Translations under genes and position numbers: made by a program
Source of the DNA: 2-01-FULL-49-22 sp964639445
GTDB taxonomy: Bacteria > Patescibacteriota > Saccharimonadia > Saccharimonadales > UBA10212
DNA length: 18,302 nucleotides
Reading direction: 5' to 3'
NCBI GenBank assembly: GCA_964639445.1
Contig: CAZXDA010000010.1
Coordinates: 1-18,302, forward strand
The notes under the pieces: generated by a model
The model's database searches: none
What the model saw: only the letters and a program-made list of their open reading frames with translations
What the model was told of the DNA's origin: nothing
Shown: one piece after another, positions 5,759 through 15,749 of the stretch
Position numbering within the stretch: the stretch's first letter is position 1
Layout of the letters: each line of letters begins with the position of its first letter

Positions 5759-6172
5759 ATGGAAAACGAAGGTGGACCTCAGTTTGAGATGCCGCCGCAG
5801 GCGGCTGAAATTCCGCGTCAGCCAACAGAGGAGAAGGAAGTTAGCGCGGCTGAATCTGGCGTTGGTAAAAGTGCGCCTCAACCGGGTAGTACTGCTGCTG
5901 TTGATATCACTCAACTACCCTCAGCCCCAACTCCGGCTGTGCCAATAACTGACCAGACAGCGACCACGGCGCCAGCATCTCCTGCGACCGTAGATCTGAC
6001 AGCTCATAACACCGATAGGATAGAAAAAGAGTGGGTGGCACGGACCAAATCAATAGTTAATCAAACTCGTGACGACCCCCATCGCCAAAAGAGCGAAATG
6101 AGCAAAGTTAAGGCTGACTACATCCATAAACGCTTCAATAAAATAATCAAGACGGACGAAGCAACCGCATAA
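5759..6172 (+). CDS. Disordered Pro/Ala/Thr-rich protein with conserved-looking C-terminal helix
   Basis: A 137-residue protein of unknown function. Residues 1-85 are low in complexity and rich in Pro, Ala, Thr and Glu, so probably disordered. From about residue 88 the sequence becomes helical and charged: RIEKEWVARTKSIVNQTRDD then HRQKSEMSKVKADYIHKRF. From memory, similar C-terminal ends accompany VirD4/TraD-like ATPase genes in Patescibacteria, and here such a gene follows 142 bases later. It might be an adaptor or substrate of that machine. The ATG follows a -10 box by seven bases without a ribosome binding site, so translation is probably leaderless. No signal peptide or membrane segment is present. 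Confidence 0.75.
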   Translation: MENEGGPQFEMPPQAAEIPRQPTEEKEVSAAESGVGKSAPQPGSTAAVDITQLPSAPTPAVPITDQTATTAPASPATVDLTAHNTDRIEKEWVARTKSIVNQTRDDPHRQKSEMSKVKADYIHKRFNKIIKTDEATA

Positions 6173-6184
6173 GCAGGCTTATGC
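6167..6184. repeat. Perfect 8-bp inverted repeat over the stop codon
   Basis: GCATAAGCAGGCTTATGC, a palindrome with a two-base centre; the stop codon TAA (6170-6172) lies in its left arm. It may act as a weak terminator or mark the left edge of the adjoining AT-rich repeat. Confidence 0.6.
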
Positions 6185-6300
6185 ATTTTACATTTAACAA
6201 TTCACAATTCACATTAATTTACCAATTATCAATTCACAATTGGCAAATGAAAAATGTTAAATTGTTGAAAATTGTAAATTGTAAATTGAAAATTTCCAGC
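6181..6300. repeat. AT-rich quasi-palindromic repeat, copy A
   Basis: The left half is built of TTTACATTTAACAATTCAC-like units and contains CATTAATTT (6212-6220). The right half is built of the opposite-strand units and includes TTGAAAATTGTAAATTG near 6266-6285. The halves can pair imperfectly into one long hairpin. The same words recur in the insertions within 16S and 23S rRNA. It fills almost the whole space between the Pro-rich protein gene and the ATPase gene. Confidence 0.7.
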
Positions 6301-6314
6301 AGAGGAGAATATAG

Positions 6315-9125
6315 ATGACGTTCCTGCTGGTGTTGGCCGGCTTTTTGGTGCTTGTTGCCGCCGGCTGTGCCTTTGGCTATTTTTATATCAGAAGCCTTTA
6401 CCGTGAACAAAAAAATTATGAACGCGGCTTAAAAATGGTGCCGCTATTGATTCACTTGCCGCCGATTAGCGACGATACAGAGACTTCCGGTCGTGATATC
6501 CGTGATGTAGTGGATGAGAATATATCACGAGCCGTAACTCTTTATAGTATTTTAGCCAGCACTGCCCAAAAGGGCTTTAAGGCGCGCTTTTATGGCCAGA
6601 GACATATCGGCTTGGAAATTATAGCCAACAAAGGTTTTGTTTACTTTTATGCGGCCGTGCCGGTAGCTATGGTGAGCGTGGTGGAGCAGGCGATTATTAG
6701 TGCTTACTCAACGGCTAAATTAGAAGAAGTGGCCGAACATAACATCTTTAGCCCAGTCGGGCGGATTACAGGTACTGTTGGCGGCGAGATGGTACTTAAG
6801 GAAAATTATGTTTATCCGATAGCCACTTATCAGGATATTAAACGTGATACCATGCAGGCTTTGCTTAATGCCCTTTCTACTCTTGATAAAGAAGACGGTG
6901 CGGGCGTGCAGATACTGCTGCGGCCAGCCGACTCGGCTTGGCGTAAAGTAGCTACGGCTGAAGCTGAAAGAAAACGCAAAGGTGGTAAAAGTACTTCAGG
7001 CGTGGAAAAAGCACTTGGCGGCGCCGGACAAATCTTTACTGCCTTAACCAAGCCGCCAGAAACTAATGATAAAAAAGATGAAAAGCCGCACGAGGTTTCT
7101 ACGCTTGACCAGTCGCTTATAGAAGCTATAGAAAACAAAACCAGGCAGCCGGCATTTGATGTAACTATTAGAGTAGTTGCCAGTTCCAACCTAGCCTACC
7201 GTGCCCAGACGATTTTAAACAATATAGTGGCTACCTTCTCGCTATTTGATGCGCCGGGTAAAAACGGCTTTAAGTTTGTTCCAGCCAAGGACATAGATAG
7301 CTTTATAACGGCTTATATTTTGCGCTTTTTCCCGCAGGGAGCGAGCCGCAATATTTTAAACGCTGCCGAGGTGGCCACCATTTTTCACTTCCCCGATCAA
7401 AAGAATATTCCTACGTCCCAACTGGAACGCCAGCCATCCAAACAGGTGGATGGGCCGCGCAATGTGCCGGAGGAGGGCTTACTTTTGGGTTATAACATCT
7501 TCCGCGGCCACAAAAAGCCGATACGCTTAGCCGAGACCGATCGCGCCCGCCACATGTATATTGTCGGCCAAACCGGTACCGGAAAAAGCGTTTTTATGGA
7601 GAATCTGGCCCTACAAGACATGTTGGAAGGCCGCGGTTTTGCCTTTGTTGATCCGCATGGCGATACAGCCGAGCGCTTGCTGGCCATGGTGCCTAAAGAG
7701 CGCACCGAAGATATTATTTACTTCTCTCCGGCCGACATGGATTATCCGCTAGGCCTCAACATGTTTGAGTACCAAACACCGGATCAGCGCGATTTTTTAA
7801 TTCAAGAAGCCATTAACATGCTTTATAAACTTTACGACCCAGGCCACACAGGCATTATTGGTCCGCGCTATGAGCATATCTTTCGCAATGCCGCACTGAC
7901 AGTTATGGCCGATCCGGCTGGCGGCACATTTATTGACATTCCTAAACTTTTCCGCGACCCGGTTTACGTGGAGCAAAAACTGCGGCATGTAACAGATCAA
8001 AACGTGATTGACTTTTGGCGTAAAGAGATCCCACAGGCTCAACGCAGTAACGAGTATGGCGAGGTTACAAGTTGGTTTGTTTCCAAGTTTGGCGCCTTTT
8101 TGTCAAACGAAATGATGCGCAATATTATTGGTCAAACCAAGAGCGCCTTTAATTTGCGGCAGGTAATGGATGACGGCAAAATTTTGCTGGTTAATCTCAG
8201 CCGGGGACGAGTAGGAGATCTTAATTCCAAGCTGCTTGGTATGATTTTTGTAATGAAGTTCGAGGCTGCGGCCATGAGCCGCGCCGATGTGCCGGAAGAG
8301 TTCCGCAAAGATTTTTGCCTCTATGTTGACGAGTTTCAGAACTTTGCCACCGATAGCTTTGCCGACATCTTGAGCCAGGCCCGTAAGTATCACCTTAATT
8401 TGATTGTTGCCAACCAGTTCAGCACCCAGCTTAAAGAAGAGGTCAGGGATGCCGTCTTTGGCAATGTGGGCTCGCTAGTCTGTTTTCGCGTAGGCACCAA
8501 TGATGCCGAATTTCTGGCTAAGCAATTTGCTCCTATCTTTGACATAGACGATTTACAGTTTTTGCCCAATTACAATACGGCTGTTAGGATGATGATTGGA
8601 GGCGTGCCGGTGCAGCCGTTTTCTATGGCTACGTTGCCGCCACTTGGGGACCCCAACAAACAGTTGGCCGAGGCCCTTAAGCAGCTGTCTGCAGCTAAAT
8701 TCGGGCGGCCAAAAACCATTGTTGAAAAAGAGATATTTGGTCGTCTTGCTACCCAACCAGTTAGGCCATCGCTATCAGCAGGTCAAGCCAGTAATATGTG
8801 GGATCAATTTGGGCTACCGCCATCAGCTGCGCGCCTCGCGCCACCCTCTATGCCTACGCCACCCAGATCACCGTCTTCAGGTACGCCCACCGTTCGGACA
8901 GGTTCATCTTTTCTGGACGAATGGCTGGCTAAACGTCGTAATAGCCTACCTAGCAGACAGCCTGGTCTGGAGGTCACTTCTAGGCCCTGGGAAACACCAT
9001 CTAATCAAGCAGCTGCACCTTCTCCCAAGCCCTCTGAGGGAGAGTTTAAGATTAACCAGGACTTTACCGCTAGCGAGCATCCTGAGCAGACCTTACGGAT
9101 AGACAAAGACGGTCAAATTAGGTAA
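6315..9125 (+). CDS. Membrane-anchored VirD4/TraD-like ATPase (type IV secretion coupling protein type)
   Basis: A 936-residue protein with a strong ribosome binding site (AGAGGAG, 6-base spacing). Residues 1-26 form one membrane helix (LLVLAGFLVLVAAGCAFGYFYI). A long N-terminal domain follows (about 40-390), with a Lys-rich insertion near 215-270. The ATPase domain has Walker A GQTGTGKS (residues 418-425), FVDPHGD shortly after, and Walker B YVDEFQNF with Asp672-Glu673. ILSQARKYHLNLIVANQ is typical of the VirD4/TraG/TraD/HerA-like group. The tail (about 800-936) is Pro/Ser-rich and probably disordered. Relatives pump DNA or protein across the membrane. No relaxase or VirB genes are in the window, so its role in a CPR cell (DNA uptake, secretion or pilus-linked transport) is open. 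Confidence 0.85.
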   Translation: MTFLLVLAGFLVLVAAGCAFGYFYIRSLYREQKNYERGLKMVPLLIHLPPISDDTETSGRDIRDVVDENISRAVTLYSILASTAQKGFKARFYGQRHIGLEIIANKGFVYFYAAVPVAMVSVVEQAIISAYSTAKLEEVAEHNIFSPVGRITGTVGGEMVLKENYVYPIATYQDIKRDTMQALLNALSTLDKEDGAGVQILLRPADSAWRKVATAEAERKRKGGKSTSGVEKALGGAGQIFTALTKPPETNDKKDEKPHEVSTLDQSLIEAIENKTRQPAFDVTIRVVASSNLAYRAQTILNNIVATFSLFDAPGKNGFKFVPAKDIDSFITAYILRFFPQGASRNILNAAEVATIFHFPDQKNIPTSQLERQPSKQVDGPRNVPEEGLLLGYNIFRGHKKPIRLAETDRARHMYIVGQTGTGKSVFMENLALQDMLEGRGFAFVDPHGDTAERLLAMVPKERTEDIIYFSPADMDYPLGLNMFEYQTPDQRDFLIQEAINMLYKLYDPGHTGIIGPRYEHIFRNAALTVMADPAGGTFIDIPKLFRDPVYVEQKLRHVTDQNVIDFWRKEIPQAQRSNEYGEVTSWFVSKFGAFLSNEMMRNIIGQTKSAFNLRQVMDDGKILLVNLSRGRVGDLNSKLLGMIFVMKFEAAAMSRADVPEEFRKDFCLYVDEFQNFATDSFADILSQARKYHLNLIVANQFSTQLKEEVRDAVFGNVGSLVCFRVGTNDAEFLAKQFAPIFDIDDLQFLPNYNTAVRMMIGGVPVQPFSMATLPPLGDPNKQLAEALKQLSAAKFGRPKTIVEKEIFGRLATQPVRPSLSAGQASNMWDQFGLPPSAARLAPPSMPTPPRSPSSGTPTVRTGSSFLDEWLAKRRNSLPSRQPGLEVTSRPWETPSNQAAAPSPKPSEGEFKINQDFTASEHPEQTLRIDKDGQIR

Positions 9126-9128
9126 AAT
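9100..9128 (+). promoter_or_regulatory. Promoter for gyrB-gyrA
   Basis: TAGACA (9100-9105), a 17-base spacer and TAAAAT (9123-9128), located at the end of the ATPase gene. RNA would begin near 9135, giving a ~47-base leader that includes AGAGAGGG before the GTG start. Gyrase genes often respond to supercoiling, but nothing in the sequence proves it here. Confidence 0.5.
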
Positions 9129-9181
9129 ATAAACAGATTGGAAACACCTTAATGATTTCCCAAGAGAGGGTTTGTTAGTTA

Positions 9182-11110
9182 GTGAGTGCTAAAGTAGTTG
9201 CTAAACAAAAATCGAGCTATGATGCCAGCCAGATTCAAGTCCTAGAGGGCCTGGAACCGGTTCGCAAACGGCCGGGTATGTACATTGGCAGTACCGGTCC
9301 TGAGGGCTTGCATCATCTTGTCTGGGAGCTGATTGATAATGGTATTGACGAGGCCTTAGCTGGTTTTGCTACAGAGGTCAGCGTGGAAATGCTGGCTGGT
9401 GGCGGCACAACTGTTATTGACAACGGGCGAGGTATTCCCACAGATAAACACGCTAAAACAGGCAAGAGCGGCGTAGAAACAGCGCTGACAATGCTGCACG
9501 CCGGCGCCAAATTTGGCGCCGGCGGCTATAAGGTATCCGGTGGCCTGCACGGCGTGGGTGTAAGCGTGGTTAACGCCCTCAGCGAGAAATTAACTGTCAC
9601 CGTCTACCAAAAGGGTAATGTTTATCGTCAGGAATATGAGTATGGCGCGCCTAAAACACCTCTGAAAGTTGCCGGTAAAACAGATCGGACTGGCACAGAA
9701 ATTACTTTCTATCCTGATAAGAAGATATTTCAGACGACCGAGTTTGATTACCATACAATTCTTGATCGGTTACGCCACCAAGCCTACCTAACTAAAGGTG
9801 TACGCACATCAATTATTAATCAGAAAACAGGCGAGCGTTACGGCTTTTACTTTGAAGGTGGTATCGAAAGTTACGTCCGACACCTCAATATGGGCAAAGA
9901 ACCACTGGATGAAGATGTCTTTTATGTTGAAAAACAAGTGGAAGACGCGGTGGTTGAAATTGCTCTACAATACACTGACGCCTTTTCCGAAACCGCTATG
10001 GCCTTTGCCAACAATGTCCTTAACTCGGATGGCGGCACACATTTAACCGGCTTTCGTATAGCTTTAACGCGGGTAATTAATGATTACGCCCGCAAAAACG
10101 GTTTATTAAAAGAAAAGGAAGAAAATCTAAGCGGTGAAGATGTGCGCGAGGGCCTAACAGCCGTGATTTTGGTTAAACTACCTGATCCGCAGTTTGAGGG
10201 TCAAACCAAGAACAAACTTGGTAATCCCGAGGTCCGGGGCTATGTAGAACAAGTAGTTAGCGAATGGTTTACTTATTATCTGGAAGAACATCCGCAAGTC
10301 GCTAAAAAAATTGTTAATAAGGGACTGCTGGCTGCTAGGGCTCGTAAGGCGGCTCGGGCGGCGCGTGACAACATCATTCGTAAGGGTGCGCTGGAAGGTG
10401 CTAACTTACCAGGCAAACTGGCTGATTGCGCCACCAAAGACCGCTCCCAAGCCGAACTGTTTATTGTCGAGGGTCAGTCGGCCGGCGGTAGCGCCAAAGA
10501 CGGTCGTAACTCTTATTTCCAGGCCATCTTGCCGCTGCGCGGCAAGGTTTTAAATGTGGAGCGTGCCCGGCTGGATAAAATGCTGGCCAATTCAGAAATC
10601 TTAAACCTCATTAAAGCCTTGGGCGTAGGCGTTGATGAGCAGTTTGATATGAGCGGCTTACGGTATGAGCGGATCATTATGATGACTGATGCAGACGTAG
10701 ATGGCAGCCACATCCGCACGCTTTTGATGACACTTTTTTTCCGCCACTTACGGCCGGTTATAGAAGGCGGCCATTTGTATGCCGCCCAACCGCCTCTTTT
10801 TGCCATTACGGCCGGTAAAAAGAGACACTATGCTTATTCTGATGAAGAGCGTGACGAGATTCTAAAGCAATTAAAGAAGGAAATTAAAACTACACCCGCC
10901 ATTCAGCGCTATAAAGGTTTGGGAGAAATGGATGCCGAGCAGTTATGGGAGACTACTATGGATCCAGCTAATAGAGTGCTGGTGCAGGTAAAAATCGAGG
11001 ATGCCGAAAGGGCTGATGCTATTTTCTCTAAGCTAATGGGGACAGAGGTAGAGATGCGTAAAAACTTTATTCAGAGCCACGCCAAATTCGTAAAGGACCT
11101 AGACATTTAA
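9182..11110 (+). CDS. gyrB: DNA gyrase subunit B
   Basis: A 642-residue protein of the short (non-proteobacterial) GyrB type. GyrB supplies the ATPase of gyrase, which introduces negative supercoils. The GHKL ATPase has Glu49 and Asn53 in HHLVWELIDNGIDEALAG, Asp80 in IDNGRGIP, and GGLHGVGVSVVNALS at 120-134. The transducer domain has the QTK loop (Gln341-Lys343). The TOPRIM domain has Glu430 and Asp503/Asp505/Asp507 (MTDADVDGSH). The C-terminus has QRYKGLGEMDAEQLWETTMDP. One oddity: the usual EGDSAGGSA reads EGQSAGGSA, with Gln432 where E. coli has Asp426. The start is GTG, 11 bases after AGAGAGGG. gyrA follows after one base. Confidence 0.97.
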   Translation: MSAKVVAKQKSSYDASQIQVLEGLEPVRKRPGMYIGSTGPEGLHHLVWELIDNGIDEALAGFATEVSVEMLAGGGTTVIDNGRGIPTDKHAKTGKSGVETALTMLHAGAKFGAGGYKVSGGLHGVGVSVVNALSEKLTVTVYQKGNVYRQEYEYGAPKTPLKVAGKTDRTGTEITFYPDKKIFQTTEFDYHTILDRLRHQAYLTKGVRTSIINQKTGERYGFYFEGGIESYVRHLNMGKEPLDEDVFYVEKQVEDAVVEIALQYTDAFSETAMAFANNVLNSDGGTHLTGFRIALTRVINDYARKNGLLKEKEENLSGEDVREGLTAVILVKLPDPQFEGQTKNKLGNPEVRGYVEQVVSEWFTYYLEEHPQVAKKIVNKGLLAARARKAARAARDNIIRKGALEGANLPGKLADCATKDRSQAELFIVEGQSAGGSAKDGRNSYFQAILPLRGKVLNVERARLDKMLANSEILNLIKALGVGVDEQFDMSGLRYERIIMMTDADVDGSHIRTLLMTLFFRHLRPVIEGGHLYAAQPPLFAITAGKKRHYAYSDEERDEILKQLKKEIKTTPAIQRYKGLGEMDAEQLWETTMDPANRVLVQVKIEDAERADAIFSKLMGTEVEMRKNFIQSHAKFVKDLDI

Positions 11111-11111
11111 G

Positions 11112-13601
11112 ATGGATGACAGGACCAGACAATTAATACCGACCGCCGATAAGCACTCCAAGGTTGTGCTTGACCGCTCGGTTGAAAACGAGATGGAAAC
11201 CAGCTACCTACAGTACTCCATGAGCGTTATTGTAGCTAGGGCGCTTCCGGACGTGCGTGACGGGCTTAAACCGGTGCATCGGCGTATTTTATACGTTATG
11301 GATAAATCTGGGCTCAGGAGTGGCTCTAAACACACCAAGAGTGCTCAAATTGTCGGTGAAGTGATGGGTAAATACCATCCGCATGGCGACACGGCAATTT
11401 ATGATGCCATGGTGCGCTTGGCGCAGCCCTTTAATACCCGCTATTTGTTGGTAGATGGGCAGGGTAACTTTGGTTCTATGGATGGCGATCCGCCGGCCGC
11501 TTATCGGTATACGGAAGCTCGCCTGACGCGTCCAGCCGAGGCGCTATTAGAGGATATAGATAAAGAAACAGTGCCTTTTCGTGATAACTTTGATGGCACT
11601 CAGTCTGAGCCCGAAGTCCTGCCGGCCAAATTACCCAATCTGCTTCTAAACGGCCAGCTTGGTATTGCTGTTGGCATGGCCACCAACATACCGCCGCATA
11701 ATCTGTCTGAGATCGTAGATGCCACTGTTGCTCAAATTGATAATCCAGAAGCTACACTTGATAATCTTATGAAACAGATTAAAGGACCAGACTTTCCGAC
11801 TGGCGGTGTAGTTTATGGTAAAGACTCAATCCGCACAGCTTTTGCTACTGGCCGTGGCGGAGTGACAGTACGCGGTGTGGCTGATATTGAAGAGGCAAAA
11901 GGTGGTCGGTATCGGATTGTCATAGCCGAAATACCTTACGGCGTTAACAAGGCCGGATTAGTCGAGAAGATTGCCGATTTGGTGAGGGAAAAACGCATTA
12001 GTGGTATTAACGATATCCGGGACGAGAGTTCACGCGGCGGCGTGCGAGTCGTTATAGACCTAAAGAAAGACGCTTATCCCAAGAAGCTACTTAACCAGCT
12101 CTACAAGCTAACACCTTTGCAAACCACATTCCACTACAACATGTTGGCGTTGGTGGATGGCATTCAACCTCGAGTACTTGGTTTACAAGATATTATCAAT
12201 GAGCATATTAGGCACCGGCAGGTAGTAGTGCGCCGCCGGACAGAATTTGAACTGCGTAAAGCTCAAGAACGGGCGCATATCCTAGAAGGTCTAAAGATTG
12301 CTCTTGACCATATTGATGAAGTTATTAAAACCATTCGCGCCAGCCAGACGCACGAAGAAGCGCAGGCTAATTTAATCAAAAAATTCAAACTAACGGACAT
12401 ACAGGCTCAAGCCATACTGGCTATGCAGTTGCGCCGCCTAACAGGGTTGGAGCGTAAAGAGCTGGAAAATGAGCTGTCGAGACTGGTTAAATTAATTACT
12501 CAACTACAGGCTATCCTCGCTGATGAAAAGAAAATTTTAAAGATTGTCAAAGACGAACTACTCGAGCTTAAAAAATTATTCGGGGACGAGCGGCGCACCA
12601 AAATAGTTGCTCAAGAATTAGGTGGCCTAAGCGAAGAAGATTTAATTCCAGACGAGCAGGTTGTAGTCACGCTGACATCAGCCAACTATATTAAACGCAC
12701 AGCGGTTGCTGACTATAAACGTCAAGGTCGCGGTGGTAAGGGTCGCCGCGGCATGACAACCCGCGAGGAAGATGTCATTGAACATGTTGTAAATGCTTCA
12801 ACGCACGATTACTTGTTATTCTTCACTAACAGAGGTAGAGTCTTTAGAATTAGAGCTTACGAAGTGCCGGCAGTCGGCTTAAACGCTAAAGGAATTGCGT
12901 TGGTTAATTTACTACAATTGCAACCTGAAGAGTATGTGACGTCTGTAATAAACGTCAGTAAGGGTACTAACGGCGGTAACCTACTAATGTGTACAGTTAA
13001 TGGCGTGGTCAAGAAAACTCCCTTTGAACAATATCAGAATGTCCGCAGCACGGGGCTGATTGCGATTAACCTAGACAGCGGTGATGAGCTCAAGTGGATA
13101 CGTATGACTAGTGGAAATGACGAGGTTGTTATCTCTACCGCCCAAGGTCAAGCTATCCGCTTTAATGAAAAGGACGCCAGGCCAATGGGGCGTGTATCTA
13201 GGGGTGTACGCGGCATCCGGCTGCGCAAGAGCGACCGGGTGATTGGCATGGACATCGTCAATGATAATTCGTATATGTTTGTGATTAGCGAGTTTGGCTA
13301 CGGTAAGCGCACAAAGGTCAAGCAATTTACTTCTCATAAACGCGGTGGCGTAGGCATCCGTTCAGCCGTAGTTAATAAAAAAACCGGTCAGCTGATAAGC
13401 GTGAAAGCCCTTAATGGTCAAGAGGAAGAGGTGATTATCATCTCAATGCAAGGCCAGACCATTCGTCTGCGCCTTAAAGACATTCCCAGTCTCGGGAGGG
13501 CGACTCAAGGTGTGCGTATTATGCGCCTCAACCAAGGTGACACCGTCGCATCTTTAGCCTTGGTAGATAAAAATTCAAACGGTGAGCAAGAAAAGCAATA
13601 A
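11112..13601 (+). CDS. gyrA: DNA gyrase subunit A
   Basis: An 829-residue protein, the DNA-breaking and wrapping subunit of gyrase. The catalytic tyrosine is Tyr133 in AAYRYTEARL. The quinolone region reads YHPHGDTAIYD, so Thr94 stands at E. coli Ser83 and Asp98 at Asp87. A coiled coil follows (about 370-480). The C-terminal beta-pinwheel has a GyrA box QGRGGKG (538-544; consensus QRRGGKG), which identifies it as gyrase rather than topoisomerase IV, and repeated GYGKRT- and GRATQGVRIM-type blades. The ATG is one base after the gyrB stop, indicating one mRNA. The rRNA promoter begins eight bases after its stop and no terminator is seen between, so some readthrough into rRNA is likely. Confidence 0.97.
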   Translation: MDDRTRQLIPTADKHSKVVLDRSVENEMETSYLQYSMSVIVARALPDVRDGLKPVHRRILYVMDKSGLRSGSKHTKSAQIVGEVMGKYHPHGDTAIYDAMVRLAQPFNTRYLLVDGQGNFGSMDGDPPAAYRYTEARLTRPAEALLEDIDKETVPFRDNFDGTQSEPEVLPAKLPNLLLNGQLGIAVGMATNIPPHNLSEIVDATVAQIDNPEATLDNLMKQIKGPDFPTGGVVYGKDSIRTAFATGRGGVTVRGVADIEEAKGGRYRIVIAEIPYGVNKAGLVEKIADLVREKRISGINDIRDESSRGGVRVVIDLKKDAYPKKLLNQLYKLTPLQTTFHYNMLALVDGIQPRVLGLQDIINEHIRHRQVVVRRRTEFELRKAQERAHILEGLKIALDHIDEVIKTIRASQTHEEAQANLIKKFKLTDIQAQAILAMQLRRLTGLERKELENELSRLVKLITQLQAILADEKKILKIVKDELLELKKLFGDERRTKIVAQELGGLSEEDLIPDEQVVVTLTSANYIKRTAVADYKRQGRGGKGRRGMTTREEDVIEHVVNASTHDYLLFFTNRGRVFRIRAYEVPAVGLNAKGIALVNLLQLQPEEYVTSVINVSKGTNGGNLLMCTVNGVVKKTPFEQYQNVRSTGLIAINLDSGDELKWIRMTSGNDEVVISTAQGQAIRFNEKDARPMGRVSRGVRGIRLRKSDRVIGMDIVNDNSYMFVISEFGYGKRTKVKQFTSHKRGGVGIRSAVVNKKTGQLISVKALNGQEEEVIIISMQGQTIRLRLKDIPSLGRATQGVRIMRLNQGDTVASLALVDKNSNGEQEKQ

Positions 13602-13608
13602 CTAGCGG

Positions 13609-13637
13609 TTGACAGGGGAAATTGGGTCAGTTATCAT
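13609..13637 (+). promoter_or_regulatory. 16S rRNA promoter
   Basis: Consensus TTGACA (13609-13614), a 17-base spacer and TATCAT (13632-13637, one mismatch to TATAAT). It begins eight bases after gyrA. RNA would start near 13644, about 130 bases before mature 16S. Confidence 0.75.
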
Positions 13638-13773
13638 ATAAGTAGCTTTTAGGGTCTCTTTAATGTGTCTCCAATATTGAGGCACCGGTAGAACGGAAAG
13701 AGCCGCTTGTGAAGCGGAGACGCCCTTAAAGCGAGCCCTTTGAAAATTGGGTAGTGCAAATCAACGTCAGTTT
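13638..13773 (+). promoter_or_regulatory. 16S leader with boxA-like words and 5' processing arm
   Basis: The leader carries TCTCTTTAATGTG (about 13653-13665), which resembles a boxA antitermination site, and a perfect CCGCTT/AAGCGG hairpin (13703-13717). Bases 13740-13771 (TTGAAAA, then GTAGTGCAAATCA and ACGTCAGT) are complementary to 15499-15531 beyond the 3' end of 16S, with a small bulge and a four-base internal mismatch. This is the classic stem cut by RNase III to release pre-16S. Confidence 0.7.
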
Positions 13774-15406
<1,633 letters not shown>

Positions 15407-15498
15407 CTAGGGAGAAAAAATATTTATGGTTGATCCTGGTAAACTGCTCTGAAACTTAGCAGCTTACCTGTAAAAGGGAATAAGTTTCGATCGTTTAT

Positions 15499-15531
15499 AC
15501 TGACGTACTGATTTGCACTACTTAGTTTTCA
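15499..15531 (+). promoter_or_regulatory. 3' arm of the 16S processing stem
   Basis: Complementary to leader bases 13740-13771: ACTGACGT, a two-base bulge, TGATTTGCACTAC, then TTTTCAA. It ends three bases before the 16S terminator, so pre-16S can be processed without any downstream rRNA. Confidence 0.75.
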
Positions 15532-15533
15532 AT

Positions 15534-15562
15534 AAAAAACCGCCAAAAAACGGCGGTTTTTT
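15534..15562 (+). terminator. Rho-independent terminator directly after 16S
   Basis: AAAAAACCGCC (15534-15544) pairs perfectly with GGCGGTTTTTT (15552-15562), loop of seven. It is a strong intrinsic terminator, symmetrical enough to work on both strands. It separates 16S from the tRNA cluster and 23S. Confidence 0.85.
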
Positions 15563-15570
15563 GGTACAAT
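15562..15570 (+). promoter_or_regulatory. Extended -10 promoter for the tRNA cluster
   Basis: TGGTACAAT (TGnTATAAT type) ends 11 bases before the first tRNA base at 15582, giving a very short leader. No good -35 is seen, consistent with an extended -10 promoter. It immediately follows the terminator. Confidence 0.45.
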
Positions 15571-15616
15571 ACCGCTGTTACGGGGTTGTAGCTCAGTTGG
15601 TTAGAGCGCGTCACTG

Positions 15617-15728
15617 GTTATTGACAATTTGGTGACTGGGGGCGATTAGCTCAGTTGGTTAGAGCGCGTCACTGATAATGACGAGGTCCGTGGTTCAAGT
15701 CCACGATCGCCCACCAAATTGCAATAAC
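15617..15728 (+). repeat. Inverted repeat framing the nested tRNA-Ile
   Basis: GTTATTG (15617-15623), a bulged A, and CAATTTGGT (15625-15633) pair with ACCAAATTG (15713-15721) and CAATAAC (15722-15728): 16 pairs with one bulge. The right arm includes the tRNA-Ile discriminator and CCA. After RNase P and 3' trimming released tRNA-Ile, about 12 of these pairs would still join the two halves of the outer tRNA. Confidence 0.8.
15640..15716 (+). tRNA. tRNA-Ile(GAU)
   Basis: A complete 77-nt cloverleaf with encoded CCA: acceptor GGGCGAT/ATCGCCC, D-arm GCTC/GAGC, anticodon arm CGTCA-CTGATAA-TGACG (anticodon GAT), variable loop AGGTC, T-arm CGTGG-TTCAAGT-CCACG. A tRNA-Ile(GAU) beside tRNA-Ala(UGC) is the normal pair between 16S and 23S. 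What is unusual is that this gene sits inside another tRNA gene and shares much of the D-arm and anticodon-arm sequence with it. Its CCA end is also part of the flanking inverted repeat. Confidence 0.95.
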
Positions 15729-15730
15729 AA

Positions 15731-15749
15731 GGCGAGTCGAAGACTCGCC
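15731..15749 (+). repeat. Strong hairpin at the right end of the tRNA insert
   Basis: GGCGAGTC/GACTCGCC, eight perfect pairs with a GAA loop, ending three bases before the 3' half of the outer tRNA. It may mark the splice or processing boundary. Confidence 0.75.
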
